DNA of 64,000 nt. Origin: Takakia lepidozioides (lineage: Eukaryota; Streptophyta; Takakiopsida; Takakiales; Takakiaceae). Location: NCBI GenBank assembly GCA_030704615.1, contig CM060731.1, forward strand, positions 68,800,756 to 68,864,755, read 5' to 3'. Under the pieces are notes generated by a model that was given only the letters and a program-made list of their open reading frames with translations, had not been told where the DNA came from and did no database searches. The position numbers were made by a program, and so were the translations under genes. Position 1 is the stretch's first letter; each line of letters starts with the position of its first letter. Positions 1 through 12,234 of the stretch are shown piece by piece.

Positions 1-2170
1 TGCTTGCATTGATGCAAAACTGATGAAGGAAGCAAACATCCTGGGGAGATATGGCACATAGTTGGATTGTGGAGGTATTGGTGCATGGGAGCCACTCTTG
101 GTGGCAGGAGGAAGTAAGGAGTCCCCTTTTAGGGTGGAGATACTGGATTTCATCCTGACTACGCTCATGAATGGCCTCCAGAGACATCGAGTGGGAGGGA
201 AAGGCCATAATCCTTCTCCTCTTCAACTCTATCTAGTCCATAGTAATTGGTGAGTGCTCAACATCCCATCCCTTACATCAGGTCTGAATACTAAGAAGAT
301 AGGAGATTCACACATATGATGCCTTGCTGCTTGCTCGACCAATGACCTGGAAGAGGTAGACGAACAATTTAAGGAGAGTGATGACATTGTTACTTCAAAT
401 TATATTTTCTCAAGTCGAAATCCATATACAAACAGTTGCTTGACCTCGACAACATAAATGCACTATCCCTTGGAGCCATCACCAGAGCCATGCTGTGCAA
501 CACTTGGATGGCGGGTGGGCCATTGACACCCATTCCAGCATGATTTGAAATGAGGGGTGACACCTACATGAATACAATGGAAATCTTGGGGTCAGTTAAA
601 TGTGTTAACTAAATCTTGAATGGCTACAAATAGCTCCTCTTGGTCAAGCCGTCACCCACACGGGGAGCCACTACATTCTCAATTCACTGTTCTTCAAACC
701 CACATCCACAAGTGCATGTTTGGTTGAGAACAAAATTTCAAGCTACAATAGATGATATTGGCTTCCAGTAGGTAGACTCTGGATCTCCCGTTATATCGGC
801 TGGGTACTTTCTGGTCCACCTACTGAATTCTTGGGCCCTCTTGCTTCTCTTCTGGAGACAAGTTCTGCACCCACTCCGGGATAAATTTTGGCCATTGCGT
901 AGTTTTGGCTGAATAAGATTGGATCCTCGTACACCGCGGTATGCGTATCTCCTCAAATCTGAACACATGTAGGTAAAATGAAAATATGTAGAAGAAAACG
1001 AATTGAGAAAGATCAGTTCCGGACAAAATGATATTTGAGGTCTTCACTCCCTCTTACCCGACTACTTTTGATGCAAGCAAGCTGCGACTTCAGTTTCTTT
1101 GTACATAAATCCTTGGAGACTTTGGTGCGACATGAAGGACTGAGTCGACAACTTTTTAATGTTACAGATTGATATGGTTAACCTTTTCAGGGCTTCAATT
1201 AAAGCAGCTTGAGGGTTGGAGCTGGAAAGAGCTTCATGGAGAAGCATAGAAAGCTGATGTGCATCTTCAAAGGCTGTCTGGGCACCTTGCGCGGGGCCAG
1301 GAAACTTCCCATGTGCAGCTGCACACATGAACAAGAGGTATAATTCTGTATCAGTGGCCATGCAAAGTAACAAAACTAAGACAGCTGCTGAGTGCGAAAC
1401 AAAAAGTCGAAAAAGTTACATGAGTCTTTAGTTGTCAATAAAACGGCTTGAAACCAGCCATAGATTTCTCCATTTCGGAAAATGCAGAGCACAAGACACC
1501 ACGAAAGGATACTGTAGAAAAGGACTAATCCTGCTTGAGAAGAGGTGTATGATGAGATGTATCAGCTGCCAACCATTGATTGATTACCATCCAGTACTAG
1601 AGACACTCCCAGTTTGCTCCCACATGAAAAATTTAAATTCTGATGAAACAGGGAAGCAATCCACAGACCAGTGATGAAAGGCCTCTATTTTTTCTTTTTG
1701 TTTTCAGTGATGGGCAAAACAATCAGACACTGGGAGAAAGTGTGTTTGACATAGTACCATCTCCAATGAGCAAAACACGGCCACTCGAATCAATCCAACT
1801 GGTGAGAGGTAACCGGTCATGGGCTCTACTTTCGCGAATCCCATCAGGATCAGTGCCCTCTATAGCTATCCTTAAATTCTGTAGCTCTTCCATGCCCTCA
1901 ATTTGCATTAAGACCCGCACTTTTCGAACATCCCCACCGTGGGCTTCTAAATCTGAAGCGTAAGCTTTTGTAATTTCCCCACTCTCATCAGGTGCCCGCA
2001 CCTGCCAGAGCATGTAGCCAGAACCTGAAATGTGCATACCGTCACCCACTCTCCAACCGGTTAGCCCATGTGGATGGAACCCTCAAAAGTTTGAACCACC
2101 AGAAGCGAGATAATGAAGGCCACTCTGCCAGCAAGTAAAGTTTCTTGAAGTGGACACCTTAGTAACACGA
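1..2170. repeat. Arm A of a large inverted duplication (partner 29555-31815)
   Basis: This stretch is the reverse complement, with scattered differences, of 29555-31815. It holds the last three exons of a FAD monooxygenase gene and about 800 bp of its 3' flank. The arm runs off the left edge of the window. Its inner limit is near 2165, where the match to the sequence just after 29555 stops. Homology was judged by eye from shared coding and noncoding blocks, for example the segment around 2120-2163 against 29558-29600. Confidence 0.75.
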
Positions 2171-4230
2171 CTGCCCACTTCTAGACTGAAGAGGCTAGCT
2201 GTGTAATTTCTTCCAACAATTCTCTTGGATTCATAAATACCTCAAAATGAAGTACACGACTGTGTTGTTCCCAGCCACACCCCACTTTCATTTGAGGATG
2301 CAGAGTAATCCAGAAATCACAGCAAATCATATATCACCACCAACATAGACCCAAAAAAACAAATCGCCCTTAGATTCCCAGCGTAATTGTTTTACGTCTT
2401 CCACCAGAGTTGACTATTGTTGGTCATACCTAGCATGAATGTAGAGAAGATTTGTACCCAGAAACAATTGCATGATATCACTCACCCTGGCCATGAGTTA
2501 CCTTCTTGAGGCTTCTCTCAATTGGTAATGTAGTGAAGGAGGTCTTACCACAATCGACCTGAAATATTGTGATTTGTTTGTCGAGGTAACTGATGAATCT
2601 GATCTCATGCTCAGCGTGCAAATTTAATGACCTGCCATAGACCATGTGAGTTGATGTTTTTCCGACTATTCTCCCACCCATCCCCGGCCACGAACATAGC
2701 TATGCTGTGGAATTCAGCGGGGTGCTGGAAGGAGTCTGGTTGAGGTTGAATGTTGACCTTATGGTGTGGGCGGGAACAATCACATTCCAAGTGATCAGAA
2801 AAAGATCTCGACGCTCATCACCCACCATCAATTTGCGCACTTGAGACTGTATACCATCGGCACCCACTAACAATTTGGCTTTCACCTCGACGGAAGTAGT
2901 GCCACCCTCCTGCTCCGCTTGCACTTCAAAGCGTGCCTCCACCCCTCCCTATAAGGCATTAATCAGAATTTCTTCCGCCACTCTCAAAATGTTGCATGAA
3001 TCTGAAGATAACATTAGGTGCACATGTAGGTTTTTCTTTGGTCACAGCGTGCTCAAAGCGTCCAAGTGCAAGCCTGACGGCAGAGGGTAGCCAGAATTAA
3101 TTTCATCTGGGCTCAACCTGTTGTCTGAGGTCCAAATTAGAAGAGATTATATTGCATAGATCCGTCAAAAGGCATCATTGAAGGTGAACTACTCCACTGG
3201 CCGGCACATAGGCTCATTTGGAGATTGTTGTACCTCCCAAGAATTATGTGATTTTCAATGCATGCCACCCCCAATGCAGGCTTCTTTGATCAGTTACGAA
3301 TATGACACTACTCTGTCCTCCTCATTTCATGCTCGTAACCCACAAAGATGCAATGGAAAACACTTGACCTTTACCTCAACAGGCACGTAGTCCATAAATT
3401 TGTGTCTCCACTGTACCACAGTAGGCTCCCATAACTCCTCCACCAACCTCTGTTACGCGAGCTTCCACGGAAACATGAACATGCCGTCTGGTGACTCTGG
3501 TGACTCTGTCTTTGTTATCACCCTCTCTGCCTGGCCTTCCATTCTCAAGAAAGCTGTTACTTTTCTCACACCACCATCCTCTCTTTGCATTTTCGAGCTC
3601 AACCCTGGCTTGATCCCATCCAACGCTCGTATGCCCGCCTTCACCACAAAAGGGTTGAAATCCACTTACTTTCAACACAAATAGACAAACAGAGGTGTGT
3701 ACAGCCATTACATTCAGTTATCATTACCTTGCTTACAAGAAAATGCATCAAAACTTACAGCCGTATGTACAAAATTTACAGCCATATGTGGTGGTGACCA
3801 GCAAACCACATTGGCATAGTTGTTGATTATCAGAATGGACCAATCACAAAGGTAAAGGAGTAACTGATTGTCCAGTCCAACATGGACTGCACTCTCTAGT
3901 AAATTAACCAGCCATGATGCCATGTAAGGTACCCATTCAGAGGTGTAATGGAACAGGCAACAAGATCCTGCCCCTTACAACTGGCCACATCCATTCCGAA
4001 AGAAAGGCGGAAACAAGAGATCAAAAGAACTATGCAATGTTCTGATGTTAATCATGGAGGTCGAATATACCATTATATCCAACGCTGATGGAGGTCCCGG
4101 AGTGCTTCCGAAGCTTGGCCGATTTCTCAAACACGTGCGCCTGAATGCCCCTCTCTTGTAAGCCCACTGCCAATGCTAATCCTCCGAGTCCACCTCCCAC
4201 TATTGCAATATCCACCTCCTCCATCGCCAT
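820..4230 (-). CDS. FAD-dependent monooxygenase (copy A), spliced, C-terminal frame break
   Basis: The protein is an aromatic-ring-hydroxylase-type FAD monooxygenase, similar to the plant zeaxanthin-epoxidase/salicylate-hydroxylase-like family, which uses FAD and NAD(P)H to oxygenate small molecules; the substrate is unknown. The first exon (4230 to about 4073) starts MAMEEVDIAIVGGGLGG, a Rossmann FAD fold with GxGxxG. Around 2800-2900 a further exon carries the LLVGADG segment (DG motif). Exon 2085-1758 ends in LLIGD at a GT donor, and the next exon (1318-1183) starts after a CAG acceptor; splicing gives GDAAH followed by a Q/E/D-rich helix, the conserved flavin-binding motif. The last exon is 958-820. 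Compared with the related copies it lacks 2 bp near 843, so the last 30 or so residues are lost to a stop at 820. The exons between 2100 and 4050 are not fully resolved. A decaying gene is as likely as a working one. Confidence 0.6.
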
Positions 4231-4557
4231 GCCCCTTTCTCAATGAACTGCCGCTCAGGCCTCTTTGGCGACTGTATGCTTTGGGTGCTTCACGTAGTTA
4301 ATCCTCTCCTCGTGCACACTCCATGCACACTCAGCCTTAGCTTCAAAGGAAAGAAGCCTGGCAAGCTCAATCCAAACATCCGACTGAGGAAAATCATCAT
4401 ACCCAGAATATCACACTACTGCAGAAATTTCGAAGTTTCTGACACGCATGGAGCCTTGAGCTCAGTTTAAACATCGAAAAGAAAACAAATTCACCATACC
4501 CAGAACAACCTCGACTCTGTTAACCAAAGAAAGGTCCCCGAAAGGTCTGACACACAC

Positions 4558-4883
4558 TTGCACCAATTTCAATCTCATCAACAAGCATCCACGTCTGAAC
4601 TCACCTCCTCTCAGTCGGGAAACTCAACCGTCAAACTAGCCACACGGGCACATGACATTACGGAATCCAGCACCATCTCAGACTCCCCTCAGAGTGAAGC
4701 CCATGTGATTGAGAGCTCCACTGAGAGCTTCCAACATTTCCACACGTCCGACAGCATCAATCCCTCTGGAAAAGGAACCACGATCTGCAAGACCTTTGAT
4801 TTGCATGTGAAACAAGTGATAGAAAAGGAGTGATAGGGAGCTCGCCCAGTCGATTGTTTTTCGTGGTTTGGAGAGGCAAGCCT
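4558..4883 (+). other. Duplicated non-PPR segment abutting a PPR array
   Basis: An open frame runs 4558-4833 (about 91 codons, Ser/Thr/His rich, no recognised domain). The part 4678-4883 is repeated with few changes at 9091-9288. In both places it reads from a serine-rich stretch into the same block ending GGCAAGCCT. Here it then switches abruptly to PPR sequence at 4884. The upstream 4231-4557 would be the promoter region of the minus-strand monooxygenase; I see no clear TATA element in it. Confidence 0.5.
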
Positions 4884-6738
4884 TGTGGGAGCATTGAAAA
4901 TGCAAAGGGAGTGTTCGACAATATGGTGGAACAAAATGTTGTTTCGTGGAACGCAATGATAGCAGGATATGCACAGCAGGGGCGCGGGATGGAGGCTTTA
5001 GAGACCTATGTCCAAATGATGCGAGAAGGGGTGAAGCCCAACCACATCACGTTTGTTTGCATTTGCAATGCATGCGCAAGCCTGGCATCCCTGGGAAAGG
5101 GCAAAGAGGTCCATGGTGACATCATCATAGCTGGAATTTTACCAGATGTCATTCTGAACCATACCCTCGTGACATGAATGCCAAATGTGGGAGCATCGAT
5201 GATGCAAAGGAAGTGTTCGACAATATGGACGAATGAGATGTGGTGTCGTGGAATGCGATGATCCCAGGATATGCACAGCAGGGGCCAGCATGGAGGCTTT
5301 GGAGACCTATGAGCGAATGATGGGGGATGTGGTGAAGGCCAACCACATCACGTTTGTTTGCGTTTGCAATGCGTGTGCGAACCTGGCAGCCCTGGAAAGG
5401 GGTAAAGAGGTCCACGGTGACATCGTCAGAGTTGGAATTGTACCAGATGTCATTCTCAACAATACCCTTGTGGACATGTATGCCAAATGTGGGTGCATCG
5501 AGGATGCAAAGTGAGTGTTTGACAATATGGCTGAACGAAATGTGGTGTCGTGGAGCGCGATGATCGCATGGCGCGAGATGGAGGCTTTGGAGACCTATGA
5601 GCAAATGCTGCGCGAAGGGGTAAAGCCCAACCATGTCACATCTGTCTGCGTTTGCAATGCATGTGCGAGCCTGGCAGCCCTGGAAAAGGGGAAAGAAGTC
5701 CATGGTGACATTGTCAAAGCTGGAATTTTACCAGATGTCATACTGAACACTGCCATGGTGGACATGTATGCCAAATGTGCAAAGGGAGTGTTCGACAATA
5801 TGGCCGAACGAGATGTGGTGTCGTGGAACGGGATGATCGTAGGATATGCCCAGCATGATTGTCATATGGAGGCCCTGCAACTATTTTAAGGAATGCAAAT
5901 GGAAGGCTTGAAGCCAGACACTATCACCTTTATATGTGTTCTCTCTGCATGCAGCCATGTTGGCCTAGCGGATGAAGGAAGACGCTACTTTGATCCCCTG
6001 AGTCAAGATCATGGTGTCACTCCGACTGTAAAGCACTTTGGCTGCATGGTGGACCTTCTTGGACGTGCGGGCCGATTGGATGAGGCAGAGGAGCTCATTA
6101 ATAAAATGCCAATCAAACCAGATGTTGTGGTGTGGAAGGCCTTGCTTGGTGCCTGCAGAATCCATGGCAATCTGGAGATGGCTGAACGTGTGGCAACATC
6201 TATTCTCAAGTGGGATGAACATGATGCTGCAACTTATGTGTTGCTATCATACATCTATGCCCCAGCTGGGAGGTGGGACAATAGTGCAAAGGTGAGGAAA
6301 ATGATGAAAGTCATAGGGGCTAGAAAGGAGCCAGGTCGCGGCTGCATCAAGGTTGTCAACAGGGTGCACACGTTTGTTGTAGATGACAAATTGCATCCCA
6401 AAATTAAGGAAATCCATGCTGAGCTGAGAAGATTGTCTGGGCAGATGAAGGAGGCAGGGTATGTGCCTGACACACGTTTTTTATTGCGAGATGGTGGGGA
6501 GGAGCAAAAGGAATTTTCTCTTTGCCACCACAGTGAGAAGCTGGCCATTGGTTTTGGGCTGATCAGCACGGCCCCTAGGATGCCTCTCCGTCTCATCAAG
6601 GATCTTCGGGTGTGTGGTGACTGCCACACCTTCATCAAGTTCATCTCAAAGATTGTTGGCCGAGCAATTGTCGTACGGGACTCTAACCGCTTTCACCACT
6701 TTGAAGATGGGGTTTGTTCGTGTGGGGACTACTGGTGA
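4884..6738 (+). pseudogene. PPR-DYW protein, broken reading frame (locus 1)
   Basis: PLS-class pentatricopeptide repeat proteins bind organellar RNA; the DYW domain is the C-to-U editing deaminase. Three to four P-L-S blocks of about 303 bp (motifs like VVSWNAMIAGY and DMYAKCG) precede an E/E+ region and a full DYW domain from 5893, with HSEK and CGDCH zinc/active-site motifs and the terminal DYW at 6738. The frame is broken by a 1-bp loss near 5171, CGA to TGA at 5235, a 1-bp loss near 5286, TGA at 5512 and TAA at 5887. In-frame losses of about 18 bp near 5567 and of a few codons near 5774 also occur. The 5' end is missing: PPR sequence starts mid-repeat at 4884 against an unrelated duplicated segment. 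No introns, as usual for this family. Confidence 0.85.
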
Positions 6739-7440
6739 ACCAATGTTTCCCTGGGAATGTGTGAGTGTCTTGCTTCTTTCATTGATCTGTGTAGCTACTC
6801 GATTCATCCACCATTTCCTGAGAATATTGACTATGATGTACTGTTGAGGGAATTTCCTGTGGCATATCCACAGGAAATGGCTCCCAGCATGGGTGGCACT
6901 TGACTGGAGCAGATAATGAGTGAAGGAGGAGTTCGACTGAATCTGGTGATAGTGGAAGGAAATCAGAGTGCTGTCCTAATTCTGGTGTGGCTGTTCTAGC
7001 TTCTCCGAAAAGTGACGATGAAAGTGGATACAATTTGTAATGAGCTTCATTAGCCTTGTGCCCAAGTTTGTTCAGCATCCTAAGTGTGGACATGTTTGTA
7101 TGTTTCTCATGGTGCTTCTTCAGATAGAGCCCTTGACTATGAATGTTGTCAAGAGCTAGCCTTGCCCACCAAGGTCTAATACCATGGTGGCCACTTGAAA
7201 GTTCACTTAGTGATTGTAATGGTATTTGGGTATTATGTTATCAATTGATGCTGCTCGGCATGAATTGGATTTTCAGGACTTCCTCACTCTAGAACATCGG
7301 ATTGTGCATGTTGGAACTTTGGGGGACGGAGTCCACCTACTCCACCCACTTCAGAACACAACTGCCTACTGTTCGAGATCAGCTTCAGAGATCAGGACCC
7401 GAAATCAGAGAAGGAAACAATAAATTAGATCAAAAACAAA
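6739..7440. other. No gene seen
   Basis: This is the 3' flank of PPR locus 1. I see no conserved coding sequence, RNA gene or clear repeat here before monooxygenase-derived sequence begins near 7450. Confidence 0.4.
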
Positions 7441-7450
7441 ATAAATCCAA

Positions 7451-8450
7451 CATGAAAGCCAAATTGTTAGTGGTGCCGATGATATGCAGTCTCAAGTGCG
7501 CAAATTAACGGTGGGTGATGAGCGTCGAGATGTTGTCCTGATCGATTGGAATGCGATTGTTCCCACCCACACCATAATGTCAACATTCAACCTCAACTAG
7601 ACTCCTTCCAGCACCCCGCTTAATTGCGCAGCATAGCTATGTTCAGATGTAGAAGCCCATGGTCGGGTTAAAGCAAATTGAGGGCATGGAAGAGCTACAG
7701 AATTTAAGGATTGTTATAGAGGGCACTGATCCTGATGGGATAGAGCCCATGACCGGTTACCTCTCACCAGTTGGATTGATTCAAGTGGCCACGTTTGGCT
7801 TATTGGAGATGGTACTAAGTCAAACATACTTTCTCCCAGCATCCATTTGTGTTGCCCATCACTAAAAACAAAAAATGAAAGAGAGAGGCCTTTAATCACT
7901 GGTCTTTGGATTGTTGTTTCTCAGAATCTAGCTTTTTCATGTGGGGCAAACTGGGAGTGTCTTGAGGAGTACTGGATGGTAATCAATCAATGGTTGGCAT
8001 CACAGTACTGTAAAGTCCGAAAGTTTTGATCCATGTCAAATATGGAGTCCAAAAGTGCTCAACGAGATGTAGTCTAGATTTGAGGTGGGTGACAGCTTTT
8101 AGCTCAGTCCATTTTGTATGAATCTTTACTTGGTTTGTGGATGTAGGACAACAGATCCACAGGTGTTTTTGGCACGTCTCTCCCTTCTCTGCCTGCGGGC
8201 ACCCGATGAAAGTGGGGAAACCATGAAAAGCTAACACTTCAGATTTATCTAGAAGCCCATGGTAGGGATGGTAGAAAAGTGCGCACCGTAAAGAAAATTG
8301 CGGGCATGGAGGAACTACATATAGGAAAGCTATATTGTGACAGCGTGCCTCTCACCAGTTGGATTTCAAGTGGCCGCGTTTTGCTCTTTGGAGATGGTAC
8401 TATGTCGGACATGTTGTCCCAGCTTCTAATTTTCTTGCACATCACTTAAG
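7451..8450 (+). pseudogene. FAD monooxygenase pieces (copy C, plus-strand part)
   Basis: Two blocks encode parts of the same monooxygenase as copy A, now on the plus strand. 7451-7640 matches the exon with the VKAKLLVGAD (DG) segment, with a 1-bp frame break and stops. 7659-7865 and 8180-8450 each match the exon leading to the GD motif, so that exon is present twice in differently decayed form. Several stops and frame breaks exclude a working product. Confidence 0.65.
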
Positions 8451-8459
8451 AGGTATAGA

Positions 8460-9090
8460 AAAGAGAGAAGCTCCTCAATACTAAGAAGATGCCATGAGAT
8501 TCACACATAATGCAAGGTAGACAAACAATTGAAGGAGAATCATTGCTTAAAACTATATTGTCACAATTCGAAATACACAACTGCTTGACCTCACCAATGC
8601 ACTATCCCTAGCAGCCATCACCAGGGCAATGTTGTTGCACTTCAGCACAACATTTGGATGGCAGGTGGGCCGTTGACACCCATTCCTGCATGATTTGAAA
8701 TTAGGGGTGACACCTACATGAATATACAGGAAATCTTGGGGTCTATTGAATGTGTGACTAAAGAATGGCTATAGCTCCTCTTGGTCGAGCCTTCACCCAC
8801 GACGGGACCGCTACACTTGGGCACCGCTACACTCAATTCACTGTTCTTCAAACCCACATCCACAAGTGCATGTTTGGTTGAGAACACAAATTCAAGCTAT
8901 AATAGATCAGACTGGCTTCCAGTAGGTGGACTCCGGATCTCCCGACATGGCGGCTGGGTACTTTATGGTCCACCTACTGAATTCTTGGGCCCTCTTGTAC
9001 TTCTCTTCTGGAGACAAGTTCTGCACCCACTCCGGGATAAATTTTGGCCATAGTGTAGTTTCGGCTGCATAAGATTGGATCCTTGTACAC
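8460..9090 (-). pseudogene. FAD monooxygenase 3' end (copy C, minus-strand part)
   Basis: Orientation flips near 8460: from here the sequence matches 290-960 of copy A. The last exon (9090-8907, minus) still has the full C-terminus ending DPESTYWKPV, including the two bases that copy A lost. It is cut at 9090, in the middle of the exon, where it joins the unrelated segment 9091-9475. Confidence 0.65.
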
Positions 9091-9475
9091 CTCAGAGTGA
9101 AGCCCATGTGATTAAGAGCTCCACTGAGAACTTCCAACATTTCCACACGTCCAACAGCATGAATCCTTCCTTGTTGGAAAAGGAACCACGATCTGCAAGA
9201 CCTTGATATGCGTGTGGAAAAAGTGATAGAGAAGAGTGATAGGGAGCTCGCCCAGTCGATTGTTTTTCGCGTTTTGGGAGGCAAGCCTGTCCCACCACCA
9301 CTGACTCTCGCTGGGAACGGCGAATATCATCCATCCACTGCGCCGTCCTACAAAAGCGTCGGTAGCCCACATTGGTCAATTTGGGCGCCTGATCTTTGCT
9401 CTGTTGCTTCACTTGAATCCGCGGCCATGTTGAAGAAGAAGACACTGCCGTGCTAGGAAAGCACTGGAATCCATG
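9091..9475. repeat. Duplicated segment lacking the PPR block found in its relatives
   Basis: 9091-9288 matches 4678-4883, and 9298-9475 matches the reverse complement of 41935-42103. Here the two halves are joined across about 10 bp, whereas the relatives are each interrupted by PPR repeat sequence at exactly this place. The minus strand carries a short open stretch starting MAADSSEATEQRS at 9427, shared with 41972 on the plus strand. No domain recognised. Confidence 0.6.
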
Positions 9476-10460
9476 TTCATACGAGTGAGGTGCAGTTCAG
9501 TCCTTAATTCTGTTGAGGAGGTGCACACCTTTGAACAGTCGTAAGCGGAGGATGAGATCACCCAGTTGTTTCTCTCCCTTAGAAACGAAGTCCTCCAAGG
9601 TGCCAGGTTCGGATGACTCTTAGCATGTCTTGGAGTACCCTTGATCTAGCGTGTGCCAGTGTAGAGCTGTCGAGAGACTTGCTGAAAAAGTACAGAACGA
9701 TTGTGTTGTCACAAGTGTCGGAAGGACTACTACGGGCTTTCGAAGTGAAGTTTAAAACAGGGAGCTATGACATCACTGCCAGTTATATGCCAGCAGCCGG
9801 GCTTTCCTTCGTTCACGGTCCCCACATGAAAGACGAAAAACCAAGTCTACAAACTTCTTCGGTTACCGCAGCATTCGCCAATTGGTCCCATATGTTTTCT
9901 TGCCGTCTCGAGATGGTTTCAATCCAAAACCAAAGATGAAGTTCTGTCTTGGATCCAGACGCGAGCCTAGCTCTTCTTTAACAAATCGGACTCTCATGAG
10001 TGATGACCGCATACCGTATATGCGTTGCAGTTGTAATGATACCTAATCTGAGGCTCATTTGAGGCTTGGGAGTCCTTCTATAATGTTCGACCTATTATAG
10101 CGTTGAAGTTGGTGCGCACCGCACTCCGTTGTGGTTGGGCGGCGGCCTCTCCGCCGTTTTTCTCTCGAGAAACTTGTTACAAAGCTACGAAGCTGTTGGG
10201 TCAATGATCCGATCGATAAAATGGCTTGTGGGTCAGCCCACAATTGTTCTCTCTCTCTCACATCATGAATGTGCCATAGTTCTCACAGAGTCACGTTATG
10301 TGGTCGATTGTCGTGAGAATCGGCTGCATGTGTTCATGCCAGAGATCCGGGTGGGTGGACAAAGAGCTGGGCCGCGACGTGGAGCGGTCGTAACATTGGA
10401 TCTTCCAGCAGTTGACTTTCATGTTTTCATTTGATCTAATCGATCTGTCGTATGTCCACC
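9476..10460. other. No recognised gene
   Basis: One open frame of 108 codons (9613-9939, plus) has no recognisable motif and may be chance. The last few hundred bases are the upstream region of the lipid-transfer-protein paralogue. Confidence 0.3.
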
Positions 10461-10467
10461 TCCTTAG

Positions 10468-10475
10468 TATATATA
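10468..10475 (+). promoter_or_regulatory. TATA box of the LTP paralogue
   Basis: TATATATA lies 151 bp before the ATG at 10619. Its followers are pyrimidine-rich, as expected of a plant 5' leader. Confidence 0.5.
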
Positions 10476-10618
10476 CTTCTTGCAGCCTCACATTCTTCTC
10501 CATCTACCAGCTGCGGTCAACTACCGCATCCGTCTGGCTCTCACCTCTCTCCCCAACTCCAATGTATTCCTTCTCAACAACATCTCTTTGTGTCGGTAGC
10601 ATCCCTTACTCACAAAGA

Positions 10619-10937
10619 TGAACGCCAACAACGTGGGTGCCGCGGTGTGTCTCGTCCTTCTCCTCACTGTGGCTATGATCTCCAGCTCGGAAGCAACATA
10701 TATCAGCTCATTCCATGCCTGTCTGCCTCCAGGAACGCCAGAGTGACCCCCTCGAGATCATGTTGCAACAACCTGCGAGCGATGGGGAAAGGACTTCCGG
10801 GGGCAAGGTGCCTGTGCTCCCTTCTATCGAACCCAATGGCGAGGTCACAGGGCGTGGTTCCTCGCATAGCACTTGGTATCCCTCACAAGTGCCGCATTCC
10901 AGTTCCTCGTGGCTTCGTTTGCGACGGTGCGGGCTGA
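10619..10937 (+). pseudogene. Non-specific lipid-transfer protein paralogue, frame-broken, first Cys lost
   Basis: nsLTPs are small secreted proteins that carry lipids in a pocket held by four disulfides. The frame from ATG 10619 gives a good signal peptide (MNANNVGAAVCLVLLLTVA...), then continues into nonsense. The rest of the LTP (LIPC, CCNN, CLC, HKC and FVCDG cysteine motifs) lies in another frame up to the stop at 10937. Against the intact relative at 34 kb, about 10 bp is missing just after the signal peptide, which removes conserved Cys 1 and shifts the frame. Seven of eight cysteines remain. An intron restoring the frame is possible but I see no good splice pair. Confidence 0.65.
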
Positions 10938-12222
10938 ATTCTTCCTGAATTCTTTGAGCTGTCTCCCTTCGTTCGTCCACTCTTCTGAGGGCTGATGTTT
11001 GAAACACGTCGAAATATTTTGCAATCAATGATCGAGTTGGTTGCACATGAATTCTCGATCTAACTGCATTCAATTGACAACGTTTGCGTCACATGTTGCC
11101 TGCAGGTGTTCGTGTTCCTGGAGGTTAAAGTATTGGAAGCTTGCATCACCAGCGATTGCTCTCGAAAAGAATATATATACACGAGTACTTATACTTAGCT
11201 CGTCAATCCGTTCTCTAACAATTTTACATGGTTTCCAGTACTTCCGCAAACTGGACTTTACATATATGCATGTAGTCTACATGGAGGTATCATCTCACAG
11301 TATAAGCTGCATTGGATCTGGTTTTCTATAATTTACTCAGAGTAGCATGGTGTTTTCTTCCAAGGTGATCCCTTATTCTAGATAGATGGTATACTTCAAA
11401 TTCTATGGCACAAGAGGTTCATCTGTTTGCACATCTGGTTTCTTACATATCAATGTTCTAAATATTTTTTGTTACTGTCTGTTGATGATTCCATACTCCG
11501 TCAACACATTTTACAATGTGCAAGGATTAATCAATTCTGTGACCAGTAGTGTTTTCCCCGAGTTCAATGTGAGTCACAGTACTGTACATGCAGAAAGTTT
11601 TGATCCTGCATGTCAAGGCTCCGAGCGCCAGGCCTGTTAATCTGTTGCGTCCGTGATCTGAGATGAAGGCTAGCATTATCCCAGTGACTCAGTGATTGTT
11701 GGGTTCTTGCGCCGATCGTTAATGGGTACCTATGACTCCCTCGGATTCAAGGGCTGTCATGGATGATGGCGACTTCGAGCAATCGATGGGCCGGCAAGAA
11801 GAACCGCCCTCGAATAATGTTGCCCAACATCGACGTCTTAGCAGAGACTGTGTCTGCTGATCAACCCTCCGAAGCAACGTCTTTGATCCGAGATAACGAT
11901 ACTAACGATTGTTCTTAGATTTATCTTTTATCTTTTATTGTGTTGAATAGCCTTTAAGTTAATTATAGCTCCCTTTGCCACGATTGGCAAGCCAAAAAAG
12001 GATTGGCTTTTCTGAGTAGGGCGAGGTCACTGGTCTTGGCTTTGATGAACAGGAAGCAACCACGAGTATTTATGCAAAGACCTTGTTTCTACTTCTTGCT
12101 TCCGCCTGTGGCCCTCTTCCTTCGCAGACCGTGGTGAAGTCCCGAGTTGAAGAGAGATTCTCGACAGCTACGCGCAAGGGTTGTCGCTGGGATCTCTTAG
12201 AGCGTCGTTCTGATCCACACCA
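10938..12222. other. Intergenic, one short ORF
   Basis: The LTP 3' flank is followed by AT-rich sequence. One 50-codon frame (11766-11918, plus; begins MATSSNRWAGKKNRP) looks compositionally protein-like but has no recognised motif; it could be an exon or chance. Nothing else is supported. Confidence 0.3.
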
Positions 12223-12234
12223 GTGCTCATGTTC

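Noticed and set aside
62-253. Gene at the left edge on the plus strand
   Set aside because: The matching copy at 31510-31692 keeps the likeness equally in noncoding parts; it is just duplicated flank.
4884-6738. Rescue of the PPR stops by RNA editing
   Set aside because: C-to-U editing acts in plant organelles, not on nuclear transcripts, and it cannot repair the frameshifts.
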